64,000 nt of DNA from NCBI GenBank assembly GCA_040217575.1, contig JAVJPW010000006.1:868001-932000 (forward strand), written 5' to 3'. The position numbers and the translations under genes were made by a program. Under the pieces are notes generated by a model, which was not told the origin of the DNA, did not search any database, and saw nothing but the letters and a program-made list of their open reading frames with translations. Origin of the DNA: Pacificispira sp040217575 (lineage in GTDB: Bacteria; Pseudomonadota; Alphaproteobacteria; UBA8366; Aestuariispiraceae). Positions 26,505-34,518 of this stretch are shown here, piece after piece (within the stretch, counting starts at the first letter, position 1; each line of letters opens with the position of its first letter).

Positions 26505-27128
26505 CTATCGGTGCCGGTTCTGGATATCGATATCGCCATAGACCGACCGGACAGGCATAAGGCCTTCGCGTGTCAGCGTTGGCACACTGCAGACAAGAAG
26601 GCGCGAAACCTCCCCGTCATCGCCGGACATGGGAACCAGAAGGCGGCTCCAGGTCGCGATCAAAAAGTTTTTGGGCGGGCTGTGGATCGTGAAAAGAACA
26701 TGCCGCCGCCGCAGTACCGCGCGATAGGTTTCCAGCATGAATTTCCGGCTTGCCTCGGGCGGATGGGACTGGGCCAGCGTCTGGCCCGTCAGATCGAACC
26801 CTGAAAACTGCGCAATCCGGCTTCCGTAAACCCGGTAATAGAAGTCGCGCCCGCCATTTACGACATCGATATAGATCAGATAGCCAATGGTCTTGGAAAA
26901 GGAAACGACATCGAACGACGAAATCAGCGCCAGACCGTTGTCCGGATGCCGGGGCAATTCCTGACATTTCTCATGAAAGGTCCGCAGCGTCTTGAGGGAA
27001 AAGCTTTCGGGATCCGGATCCCAGACAAAATCCGCCGGTTCACCGCATTCGAGGGTGAGTGCAAGCGCTGCATCCCGCAGGGCGTTGTCTTCGACGTCGC
27101 CCCCGCGGTTGTCCCCGAAATCGTCCAT
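26505..27128 (-). CDS. PAS-domain protein without an output domain
   Basis: A 207-residue soluble protein. Residues about 50-190 match the alphaproteobacterial PAS_5-type fold: GYLIYIDVVNGGRDFYYRVYGSRIA, FSGFDLTGQTL, then LETYRAVLRRRHVLFTIHSPPK and VSRLLVCSVPTL. No kinase, GGDEF or DNA-binding domain is attached, so it is a stand-alone sensor or adaptor. ATG 27128 follows GGGGAG closely; the longer reading from 27197 is unsupported. It is on the same strand as MttB copy 2, 179 bases upstream of it, and diverges from the DAO-GcvT gene. A regulatory role in this region is possible but unproved. Confidence 0.75.
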   Translation of the reverse strand: MDDFGDNRGGDVEDNALRDAALALTLECGEPADFVWDPDPESFSLKTLRTFHEKCQELPRHPDNGLALISSFDVVSFSKTIGYLIYIDVVNGGRDFYYRVYGSRIAQFSGFDLTGQTLAQSHPPEASRKFMLETYRAVLRRRHVLFTIHSPPKNFLIATWSRLLVPMSGDDGEVSRLLVCSVPTLTREGLMPVRSVYGDIDIQNRHR

Positions 27129-27418
27129 ACGCTCCCCAACGGCAAACCGCGATCGGCACTCCCCTGGCCGATGTCCACCTTTCGCTGTCTGACCCAAGAC
27201 ATTCGATCATACCACAGGGCCGGCATTTCTTAAGTTGAATCTGGATCGGGCGGATGCGCGGGGGCGAAGGCGTGGCGTGGTCGTTACCGTCAACGTCGCA
27301 ATCGTGAAAGCCGGGACTTTTCGATTTTCTCATTCTTCGCTTCAATGGAAAATCCAGGACGCCCGGGTCTGAAGCGGCGGCAGGGATCGAACACTCTTCT
27401 AAGACGGAGACGGATTTT

Positions 27419-29983
27419 ATGGCGCAGTTCCACAAGAGCGCGGATGTCGTGATCATCGGCCTGGGCGGCATCGTCGGGGCGTCGGTGGCCCACCACCTGA
27501 TCGAACGCGGTTGGGAAAACATCATCGGCATCGACAAGTCGGGCATTCCGACGGACATCGGGTCCACTGCGCACGCGTCCGATTTCTGTTTCCGGACCGC
27601 CCATGATCCGATGACGTTCTTCACCACGAATTATTCGATCGACTTCTATGAAGCGCGCGGCCGTTACGAACGCATCGGCGGCATCGAAGTTGCGCGCCAT
27701 GACGACGACGAACGCATGCGCGAACTGGAACGCCGTGTCTCATACGGACGGGCATTCGGCAGCAACGTGCGCATGATCACCGCGAAAGAGGTGAAGGAAC
27801 TGATGCCCCTGGTGGAAGAGGAGATGATCCAGGGCGCGCTCTATGACCCGGATGCGGGCCTTGTCGTGCCGCGGTCCCAGACCGTTGCCGGCGAACTGGT
27901 TCAGGAAGCGGTCGACAGCGGCAAGCTGGAAAGTATCCCCAACACGCCCTGCACCGGACTGGATATCGAAGGTGGCCGCATCAAGGGCGTGCACACGTCG
28001 CGCGGCTATATCGAAACGTCGAAGGTCGTGGTCTGTGCGGGCCTGTGGGGCCGCCTGATCGCCGAAATGGCGGGCGAGGACCTGCCGGTCATGCCGGTCG
28101 ACCATCCGCTGACCTTCTTCGGGCCGTACGAGGAGTTCAACGGCACGGGCAAGGAAATCGGCTATCCGCTGCTGCGCGACCAGGGCAATTCCGCCTATCT
28201 GCGTGACACGGGCGCTGCCGGAACCACCGAAGGCGGCCAGATCGAATGGGGCTATTACGAAGAGAAAGAGCCCCGCATGTGCCATCCGCGCGACCTTCTG
28301 GAGAAGGAGGAGGCCCGCCTGTCCCCGTCCCAGCGCGACCTGGATATGGAACAGGTGATCGAACCCCTGGAACGCGCGATGGAACTGACCCCGGTCCTGG
28401 CGGAACTGGGCTATCACGAAAAGCATTCCTTTAACGGCCTGTTGCAGGTGACGGCCGACGGCGGCCCGTCCATCGGTGAATCGCCCGACGTGCGCGGCCT
28501 GTGGTACGGCGTGTCCGTCTGGGTGAAGGACGGGCCCGGCACCGGCAAGATCATCGCCGACTGGATGACCGACGGCCGCACGGATGTTGACCATCACGCC
28601 ATCGACTATGCGCGCTACTACCCGATCCAGAAAACCGAGCCCTTCATCTATGAACGCTGCTACGAGACCGCGTTCAAGATCTATACGCCTCCCGTTCACG
28701 GGCGGGAGCCGTATTCCAAGGGCCGCAATCTGCGTGTGCCCCCCTATCACCTGCGCGAACGGGAACTGGGCGGCCATTTCATGGAAATTTCCGGGTGGGA
28801 ACGCGCCCACGGCTATGCATCGAACGACCATCTGCTGGAAAAATACGGCGACCGCGTGCCGGAACGGATGAACGAATGGGACAACCGCCATTTCTGGCGC
28901 GTTTCCAACGCCGAACATCTGGAGCTCAGCGAAAACATCGGCATGATCAACCTGTGCCATTTCGCGATCTATGACGTGTCGGGCCGCGATGCGGAACAGC
29001 TGATTGAATATGTCTCCTCCTCCAAGGTGGCGGGCGACACGGCCATCGGAAAGGGCGTCTATACCAACTTCCTGGACGATACCGGGGGTGTGATGGCGGA
29101 CCTGACGGTGCTGCGTCTGGCCGAAGACCGTTTTCAGGTGATCGACGGGGCGGATGCCGGGAACCGCGATGCCACCTATCTGCGCCGCATGGCCCAGGAC
29201 CGGGAATGGAACGTCTTCGTCGAAGACCGCACGGACCATTACGGCTGCATCGGCGTCTGGGGCCCGAACGCGCGCGCCACTCTGAAACAGCTGGCCGACG
29301 ACCCGGCGGGGCTGGACATCGAAAACTTCCCCTTCGGTGCGACGAAGGACTTCACCCTTCGCGGTGTCCCGGTGAAGGGCTTCCGCATTTCCTATGTCGG
29401 CGAACAGGGGTGGGAACTCCACTTCTCCATGTCCTACGGCCTGGCGCTGTGGGACATGTTCCGCGAGGTCGGCATCACACCGGTGGGGGTTGAGACCTAT
29501 GCCAACAGCCGCCGTCTGGAAAAGAGCCTGCGCCTTCAGAACGCGGACCTTCTGACGGAATACAACCTGCTGGAAGCCGGTCTGGCGCGCCCGAAGGTGA
29601 AGGCCGCCGATTTCCGCGGGAAGGAAGCGAACCTGCGCCAGCGCGATCTGGCGCATCAGGATGCGATGCTGTGTACGCTGACCATGACGGACAATATCGA
29701 CCGCGACGGCGTCGCCCGCTATCCGACGGACAATTGCCCGATCATCGACCCCGCGACGAACGAGGTTCTGATCGATGCGAAGGGGCGGCGGTCCTATACC
29801 ACCTCCATCGCGTTCGGCCCGACCATCGGGAAGAACATCGCGCTGGGATATTTGCCGCACGCCTATTGCGAGGAAGGCCACGACCTGGAAATCGAATATT
29901 TCAATCAGAAATTCCCGGTCCGGGTCGAAGCCGTCGGCATGAAATCGCTCTACGATCCGACCAACGAACGCATGAAGTCATAA
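27419..29983 (+). CDS. FAD oxidoreductase-GcvT fusion, dimethylglycine/sarcosine dehydrogenase-like
   Basis: A cytoplasmic flavoenzyme of 854 residues built like dimethylglycine dehydrogenase. An N-terminal DAO domain (about 8-370) has the nucleotide loop VVIIGLGGIVGAS. It also has the segment GSTAHASDF, where the histidine matches the covalent-flavin histidine of the family (GSTWHAAG). A linker domain follows to about 430, then a GcvT folate-binding domain (about 440-735) and a GcvT C-terminal barrel to 850. Such enzymes oxidatively remove an N-methyl group and load the one-carbon unit on tetrahydrofolate. The exact amine is unknown. A and G-rich ribosome site ACGGAGACGG precedes ATG 27419. 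Its nearness to two MttB homologues supports methylated-amine catabolism. Confidence 0.9.
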   Translation: MAQFHKSADVVIIGLGGIVGASVAHHLIERGWENIIGIDKSGIPTDIGSTAHASDFCFRTAHDPMTFFTTNYSIDFYEARGRYERIGGIEVARHDDDERMRELERRVSYGRAFGSNVRMITAKEVKELMPLVEEEMIQGALYDPDAGLVVPRSQTVAGELVQEAVDSGKLESIPNTPCTGLDIEGGRIKGVHTSRGYIETSKVVVCAGLWGRLIAEMAGEDLPVMPVDHPLTFFGPYEEFNGTGKEIGYPLLRDQGNSAYLRDTGAAGTTEGGQIEWGYYEEKEPRMCHPRDLLEKEEARLSPSQRDLDMEQVIEPLERAMELTPVLAELGYHEKHSFNGLLQVTADGGPSIGESPDVRGLWYGVSVWVKDGPGTGKIIADWMTDGRTDVDHHAIDYARYYPIQKTEPFIYERCYETAFKIYTPPVHGREPYSKGRNLRVPPYHLRERELGGHFMEISGWERAHGYASNDHLLEKYGDRVPERMNEWDNRHFWRVSNAEHLELSENIGMINLCHFAIYDVSGRDAEQLIEYVSSSKVAGDTAIGKGVYTNFLDDTGGVMADLTVLRLAEDRFQVIDGADAGNRDATYLRRMAQDREWNVFVEDRTDHYGCIGVWGPNARATLKQLADDPAGLDIENFPFGATKDFTLRGVPVKGFRISYVGEQGWELHFSMSYGLALWDMFREVGITPVGVETYANSRRLEKSLRLQNADLLTEYNLLEAGLARPKVKAADFRGKEANLRQRDLAHQDAMLCTLTMTDNIDRDGVARYPTDNCPIIDPATNEVLIDAKGRRSYTTSIAFGPTIGKNIALGYLPHAYCEEGHDLEIEYFNQKFPVRVEAVGMKSLYDPTNERMKS

Positions 29984-30005
29984 AGTCAAAGGTTCGCGCG
30001 GGTGC

Positions 30006-30524
30006 TCACCCGCCGCCCAGGATCGCGCCCTGAATCAGAAGCACGCCCAGCCAATGGGCGGCTTCGGGCGCGACCGGTCCGGGAATGTCGCCCGTGAACC
30101 CGTGATGGATGGCAAGGAACGGCACGGCAATCCCCATCCACAGCAGGACCGCGGTGCGCAGCCCCCCGGCTAGGTCCAGACCCGGCCCGGCAATGGCGGC
30201 GAAGGTACCGGCAATCAGGATATGGCAGATCCCGGCGGTAAAGGCGGGGACCAGCCCGTCCAGCATCGGCGGGACCCGGGCGGGCGTGCCCGAAGGCGGT
30301 CGCCCGAACCGGCGGCCGGCCCGTTCCGCATGGGTCGGGTGCAGGGGACGGCCCTCGCGTCGGGCCTCTTCCTCCCGGGCGCGGTCCATTTTCTGCGCGT
30401 CCGTGCGCCGGTGCCAGGCATAGAGCCAGACCCATTGCAGCCCCCAATGATACAGCGCGCCGAACACCGTGCTGGCCAGCGCCGCCATCAGGACCGCCGA
30501 TTTGTCGATTGCATCGAACTCCAT
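30006..30524 (-). CDS. DUF1761-like membrane protein
   Basis: A 172-residue membrane protein. Its ends match the DUF1761 protein at 14166: it begins MEFDAIDKSAVLMAALASTV with FGALYHWGLQWVW and ends HWLGVLLIQGAILGGG. Between helix 1 and helix 2 it has a charged insertion of about 50 residues (AQKMDRAREEEARREGRP) absent from the shorter copy. Four membrane helices are predicted. The start at 30524 is chosen by this similarity; the open reading continues upstream to 30683 over a divergent gene. Function is unknown. It converges with the DAO-GcvT gene, the stops being 22 bases apart. Confidence 0.65.
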   Translation of the reverse strand: MEFDAIDKSAVLMAALASTVFGALYHWGLQWVWLYAWHRRTDAQKMDRAREEEARREGRPLHPTHAERAGRRFGRPPSGTPARVPPMLDGLVPAFTAGICHILIAGTFAAIAGPGLDLAGGLRTAVLLWMGIAVPFLAIHHGFTGDIPGPVAPEAAHWLGVLLIQGAILGGG

Positions 30525-30682
30525 GCGGGTTCTCTTTCGCAATGCTGCGCAAATTTTAGGCGCAAATGCGGATCGCGGCAATTCACGGATGCGCGTTCGG
30601 GTGGACCCGGCCGGTCCCTCGACAGGGGGGCATCCCGCCTTTATCGTCCCGCGTGAACATCGGGTGACGTGGGGGCGGTTCA

Positions 30683-31048
30683 ATGCCGGACGATCTGACT
30701 GCGGAATTGCTGGTCTGGGAACGGCGCGTCTGGGACGCGCTGGTTGCGGGCGACAAGGCGGCGGATGCGGCGCTGATCCACCCCGATTTCCTGGGTGTCT
30801 ATTCCGACGGGTTTGCCGGGCGCAACCTTCATGCCGGGCAACTGGACGACGGTCCGACGGTCGATCGCTATCGCCTCAGCGATGCACGCTGCAGGGCGGT
30901 CGGTCCCGACCACGCACTGTTGTCCTACCGCGCCGACTTCCGCCGGGTGGGGAAGGCAAAGGATGAGGTGATGTATGTCTCCTCCCTCTGGAAGCGCGAT
31001 GGTGATGGTTGGGTGAATGTGTTCAGTCAGGATACGCCCGGGGAGTGA
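30683..31048 (+). CDS. NTF2-like (DUF4440/SnoaL-type) small protein
   Basis: A 121-residue protein with the NTF2-like cone fold pattern: an N-terminal helix (LTAELLVWERRVWDALVAGD) followed by DAALIHPDFLGVYSDG, a central variable loop, and C-terminal strands HALLSYRADFRRVG and VMYVSSLWKRDGDGWVNVFS. DUF4440 proteins include ketosteroid-isomerase-like enzymes and non-catalytic binding proteins; no clear catalytic residues can be assigned here. The start is the first ATG and the ribosome site (GGGGCGG) is mediocre. It is divergent from the DUF1761-like gene and is the last gene before the low-G+C restriction-modification island. Confidence 0.75.
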   Translation: MPDDLTAELLVWERRVWDALVAGDKAADAALIHPDFLGVYSDGFAGRNLHAGQLDDGPTVDRYRLSDARCRAVGPDHALLSYRADFRRVGKAKDEVMYVSSLWKRDGDGWVNVFSQDTPGE

Positions 31049-31140
31049 CGTAGGTTCTTCTAGAAGCAGGCGAAGTCCTTCAAGAGGTTTTAAACATTCT
31101 GCAAAGAACCGATTGAAGGATGGATAAGTCGCCTATAGTG

Positions 31141-31158
31141 TTGACGTCTAGACGTCAA
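31141..31158. promoter_or_regulatory. Perfect 18-bp palindrome at the methyltransferase promoter
   Basis: TTGACGTCTAGACGTCAA is a perfect palindrome 12 bases before the methyltransferase ATG. A possible -10 TATAGT (31134-31139) with -35 TTGAAG (31113-31118, 15-bp spacing) would place the transcription start inside it, so a bound protein would repress. Confidence 0.6.
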
Positions 31159-31169
31159 AGGGATTTTGG

Positions 31170-32288
31170 ATGAGTAATAGGCATTCACCTGGAGAAGTAA
31201 GAGACGCGATTTTGGCTGCGATCAAAAGATCAGGCGGAGAAGCTGACATTGAAACCATCACCGCAAGCGTTGGCCGGATTATCGGTGAAGTACCATCGTC
31301 TTCAATTCGATCTTACCTTCGGCTGAACACAGAAAAAGTGTTCGAGAGGGTGTCTAGAGGTCGATATAGGATTGCAACACAACAAAGACTTCCAGAGACC
31401 TCACAAGTCGCTCTTGGTGGGCCGCTCTTTTCGGTCGGGAAGGCAAAGTATTTTTTGTCTGATTCATTTAGATGGATGCAGGGTGCCGCCCCCTGTTCGT
31501 TTGAGGCAATCGTCACTGACCCGCCTTATGGCGTTGTCGAGTTTTCCGAGTTAGAGGTTAAGAAGCTGCGGTCAGGCAAAGGCGGTGTTTGGCGGATTCC
31601 GCCAAGCTTTGATGGCATTACACGGTCGCCACTTCCAAGGTTCACAACCCTCTCGGACAAAGATCGAACATACTTGAGAGGTTTCTTTTTGGATTTTGGA
31701 AAACTGGCAGGGCACGTTCTAGTTCCTGGTGGGCATGCCATTGTCGCTTCAAACCCCTTGCTGTCGCATCTTGTGGCTTCAGCGCTAGAGGAGGCTGGCC
31801 TTGAGTTAAGGGGGTATGTCTCTCGCTTGGTCATGACTATGCGTGGAGGAGACAGACCTAAAAATGCGCATGAAGAATTTAGCGATGTCACGGTAATGCC
31901 CAGATCAATGTGGGAACCTTGGGTGATAGCTAGAAAACCGCTGGAAGGGCGGGTTCAGGATAACCTTAGAAGATGGCGAACTGGGGGGCTTCGCAGGATT
32001 AGCGGGGAAAAACCTTTTGGAGATGTTATTGAATCTCACCCTACAAGGTCAAAGGAACGGGAAATCGCACCTCACCCGGCGCTCAAACCTCAAGCGTTTA
32101 TGCGGCAAATTGTTCGGGCCGCTCTTCCTCTCGGTGAAGGTAGAATCCTTGATCCCTTCGCAGGTGCCGGGTCTACGTTAGCCGCAGCTAATTTTGTGGG
32201 TTACGAAAGTGTGGGGATCGAACTTGATCCGGAATACGCAGCGCTTGCCGAAGAGGGGATCCAAAAGCTCCAAGTTTTGAAGACCTAG
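31170..32288 (+). CDS. Beta-class DNA N4/N6 methyltransferase with N-terminal winged-helix domain (modification subunit)
   Basis: Predicted DNA adenine-N6 or cytosine-N4 methyltransferase of 372 residues. An N-terminal region of about 70 residues resembles a HARE-type winged helix (SPGEVRDAILAAIKRSGG, VPSSSIRSYLRLN). The catalytic motif DPPY is at 117-120 and the SAM-binding motif DPFAGAGSTLAAA lies near 330, the IV-before-I order of beta-class enzymes. G+C content and codon use (many AGA, TTT and CTT codons) are unlike its neighbours, a sign of transfer. The stop codon interlocks with that of the convergent PD-(D/E)XK gene. Recognition sequence is unknown; an orphan regulator-type methylase is the alternative. 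Confidence 0.85.
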   Translation: MSNRHSPGEVRDAILAAIKRSGGEADIETITASVGRIIGEVPSSSIRSYLRLNTEKVFERVSRGRYRIATQQRLPETSQVALGGPLFSVGKAKYFLSDSFRWMQGAAPCSFEAIVTDPPYGVVEFSELEVKKLRSGKGGVWRIPPSFDGITRSPLPRFTTLSDKDRTYLRGFFLDFGKLAGHVLVPGGHAIVASNPLLSHLVASALEEAGLELRGYVSRLVMTMRGGDRPKNAHEEFSDVTVMPRSMWEPWVIARKPLEGRVQDNLRRWRTGGLRRISGEKPFGDVIESHPTRSKEREIAPHPALKPQAFMRQIVRAALPLGEGRILDPFAGAGSTLAAANFVGYESVGIELDPEYAALAEEGIQKLQVLKT

Positions 32289-32893
32289 CTCCTATCCAAG
32301 TAGATCCAACCGTCCCTTAGCTTTACGAGACCGTCTCTGTGTAAAGAAGCGGTTCTTGTGCCCAACTCTCCCCGAGAATTTTTCCTAAAGTCGTCCTTAA
32401 CGACCCTCGCCAAGTACACTTCGGTGAACTTCATAGGGGAGCGATTGATCAGAGGTTGAGTCTCGTTATCAACGGTATAAACGAACACGCACATCCACTG
32501 GTCGCGCGCTCCGTGCAGGTCGACTCCGCCGCCAGACTTTCGGGTTGTCTTTATCTCGACACCTTCTTCAGAAGACTGTGCGGCGTTATCTGCAAAATGG
32601 CCGTCTAGGATCAAGTCTGGATGGCCATTGTGGTAGAGGTTCTCGGTGAGAGTTCTCGAATGGGTCGCTAGGCTCGCGGTAACCATATCCGAAATGATAC
32701 CTGACATTGCCGCAGGTCGAAGAAAGTCATCAAATCTCTTTAGGCCTCTGGCCAGTAAGTTTCTATTAACGTCATAGAAGAAGTCGTAAACGTCTTGCAT
32801 CGCTAGACTAAAGTCTTTCAAACGGAGTTGGTATGGCAGACTTGCGTCGCGATTGAAGAATTGCTCATTAGGTTCCTCGCGCTTTAGGTGCAT
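32285..32893 (-). CDS. Putative type II restriction endonuclease, PD-(D/E)XK type
   Basis: A 202-residue protein without a family I can name. Residues 92-115 hold a PD-(D/E)XK nuclease signature: PD at 92-93, then E113-I-K115 in EGVEIKTTRKS, followed by a strand MCVFVYT. An Asp/Glu-rich helix lies before it. Size and fold fit a type II restriction enzyme. It converges with the methyltransferase and the two TAG stops share the palindrome CTAG (32285-32288), a tight arrangement common in restriction-modification pairs. ATG 32893 follows GGAGAG; ATG 32905 would add MESF. The low G+C content matches that of the methyltransferase, so both were probably acquired together. Confidence 0.72.
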   Translation of the reverse strand: MHLKREEPNEQFFNRDASLPYQLRLKDFSLAMQDVYDFFYDVNRNLLARGLKRFDDFLRPAAMSGIISDMVTASLATHSRTLTENLYHNGHPDLILDGHFADNAAQSSEEGVEIKTTRKSGGGVDLHGARDQWMCVFVYTVDNETQPLINRSPMKFTEVYLARVVKDDFRKNSRGELGTRTASLHRDGLVKLRDGWIYLDRS

Positions 32894-33016
32894 AAAGCTC
32901 TCCATCCGATAAGCATTTTCACTTTAGGGTAAGGAGATTCGTTTGTTCGCAGCACAGATTAAACAACTCGACATCTTGTGCGACGCCACAATACCTACAC
33001 TGCAAAGGAGACCTCC

Positions 33017-33106
33017 ATGCCCGGCGAAGGTTCGAAGCGTGAAAACCACCCCAAAGACGTCGCAGACCGCTCCAATGTAGCGGAGACGCTGGAACTGGGC
33101 ACTTGA
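33017..33106 (+). pseudogene. Relic of a gentisate-dioxygenase-like cupin gene (first 29 codons)
   Basis: A 29-codon reading with a good ribosome site (AAAGGAG) encodes MPGEGSKRENHPKDVADRSN followed by VAETLELGT and a stop. Residues 7-27 match residues 5-25 of the intact cupin protein at 34519 (RRENHREDVAGRANVADTPEL), and the DNA is also clearly similar. Homology ends at the TGA stop, after the residue equivalent to Leu25 of a 378-residue protein. I read this as the 5' stub of a second dioxygenase gene, whose body was lost near the edge of the restriction-modification island. A tiny expressed peptide is possible but unlikely. Confidence 0.65.
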
Positions 33107-33139
33107 TCTTAGCGTGTTGAACGTTGGCCTAGACGCATC

Positions 33140-33179
33140 GCAACCATCAAAACAGAACGGCGCGGGGTTGCCGCGCCGT
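33140..33179 (-). terminator. Terminator of the DUF1428 gene
   Basis: On the minus strand a perfect 9-bp stem ACGGCGCGG / CCGCGCCGT (33179-33157, 5-base loop) is followed by TCTGTTTTG. It lies about 50 bases after the DUF1428 stop, as expected of a Rho-independent terminator. Confidence 0.7.
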
Positions 33180-33227
33180 CTGGTCTGGGAAAAGTCCCCG
33201 CCTTCGCTGAGGATGTAATCGGATGCG

Positions 33228-33581
33228 CTACGCATCCATAATCGCGTCGAAGCCGCCGAAGATGATGCGTTTGCCGTCGAACGGCATCGGGTTGTTGGCC
33301 GGGTCCATGCGCGGGTCTTCCATCATTTGTTTCATGCCGGCATCGCGGGTCGGTTTGTCCGGCCATTCGATCCAGCTGAAGACGACGGTTTCATCGTCCT
33401 TTTTCTGAACGGCCATGGGGAAAGAGGTCAATTGACCGTCCGGCACATCGTCGCCCCAGCCGTCGACGATGCGGGTCGCGCCGCATTCCTTCATGACAGT
33501 GGCAGCGATTTCGGCATGTTTCAGAAAGGCGTCGCGGTTTGCGGTCGGTACCGCCGCCACGAATCCGTCAATATAGGGCAT
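33228..33581 (-). CDS. DUF1428 family protein (YbaA-like)
   Basis: A 117-residue protein beginning MPYIDGFVAAVPTANRDAFL, with DGWGDDVPDG in the middle and DGKRIIFGGFDAIMDA at the end, all characteristic of DUF1428. The fold is a dimeric alpha/beta barrel, like other small antibiotic-monooxygenase-type proteins; activity is unknown. The ribosome site AAAGGAGG is ideally placed. It is divergent from the HxlR-family regulator with only 57 bases between the starts, so HxlR may control both. A terminator hairpin follows. Confidence 0.87.
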   Translation of the reverse strand: MPYIDGFVAAVPTANRDAFLKHAEIAATVMKECGATRIVDGWGDDVPDGQLTSFPMAVQKKDDETVVFSWIEWPDKPTRDAGMKQMMEDPRMDPANNPMPFDGKRIIFGGFDAIMDA

Positions 33582-33638
33582 GTCAGTTTCCTCCTTTGAT
33601 TTTGACCCTCTCTAGCATATGAGTTATAAAAAGCAATA

Positions 33639-34361
33639 ATGAAGTTAGAAAAAACAACCAAAATACCTGGGGTCGATTTCAAGCGGCGTTACAACGACGC
33701 CTGCGCGGCGGCGCACGCGCTGGATCTGATCGGCGACCGGTGGGCGCTTCTGGTCCTGCGCGAACTCATGATAGGCCCCAGACGTTTCAGCGATGTGAAG
33801 GCGGGATTGCCGGGCATCAGCGCCAATGTCCTGACCCAGCGGCTGGCGGAGCTGGAGGCGGTGGGCCTTCTGACCCGCCGGGAATTGCCGCCCCCCGCCG
33901 CCGCCCGTGTCTATGAACTGACCCGATGGGGGTATGAGGCGGAACCGATCCTGAAGGTGCTGGGCATGTGGGCGGCGCGCTCGCCGCTGCATGACCCGAC
34001 CATGGCGTTCAGCCCGGCATCCTTCGTCCTGTCGCTTCGGACCATGTTCAGCCCGGCGCACGCGGGTTTTGCGCGGCTTCGCATCGGCTTTCGTGTCACA
34101 AGGGGGGACGCGGCGCCCGTCACCTGTGTGGCGGAGGTTGCCGCCGGTGAATTCACCTTTGAACCCGCGCCGGTGGACGGGGTTGAAACGGTTGTGACAG
34201 GCGCGCCGGAAGCGATTGCGGGTGTCATCTATGGCGGCATGGGCCTCACGGACATGATCGCGGCGGGGGCGCTGGCCGTGACAGGGAACGCGGCCGAGTT
34301 CGAACGGTTCGCGACCTGGTTCCCCCTGCCGGACAAGGCGGACCTGCCCGAAGGAACGTAA
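33639..34361 (+). CDS. HxlR-family transcriptional regulator with C-terminal SCP2-like domain
   Basis: A DNA-binding regulator of 240 residues. The winged helix-turn-helix spans about 15-110 with the HxlR hallmarks GDRWALLVLRELMIGPRRFSD (in part), ISANVLTQRLAELEAVGLL and VYELTRWG. The rest (about 120-235) is a hydrophobic-pocket domain of SCP2 type, probably sensing a small hydrophobic ligand. ATG 33639 has no clear ribosome site, and the upstream 57 bases are A+T-rich. Divergent to DUF1428 and upstream of the gentisate-type catabolic genes, it is a candidate regulator of either. Confidence 0.87.
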   Translation: MKLEKTTKIPGVDFKRRYNDACAAAHALDLIGDRWALLVLRELMIGPRRFSDVKAGLPGISANVLTQRLAELEAVGLLTRRELPPPAAARVYELTRWGYEAEPILKVLGMWAARSPLHDPTMAFSPASFVLSLRTMFSPAHAGFARLRIGFRVTRGDAAPVTCVAEVAAGEFTFEPAPVDGVETVVTGAPEAIAGVIYGGMGLTDMIAAGALAVTGNAAEFERFATWFPLPDKADLPEGT

Positions 34362-34518
34362 GACCCGGGCGCCTGACTTTGGGATGCGTGTTGCGGCCCA
34401 TCCGGCCGGTCACATCACTTTGCCGGAACGGCCGGTGGCGGCCCCTCTCGACAGCGTCGGTGCGCGCGACTACCTTCTGGTCCAATAACGAACACCAGTT
34501 AGCGGGAGACGCGGTTTC

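Noticed and set aside
27740..29881. A 713-codon open reading on the strand opposite the DAO-GcvT gene
   Set aside because: It mirrors a G+C-rich real gene codon for codon, has no domain motif and no ribosome site; an antisense shadow.
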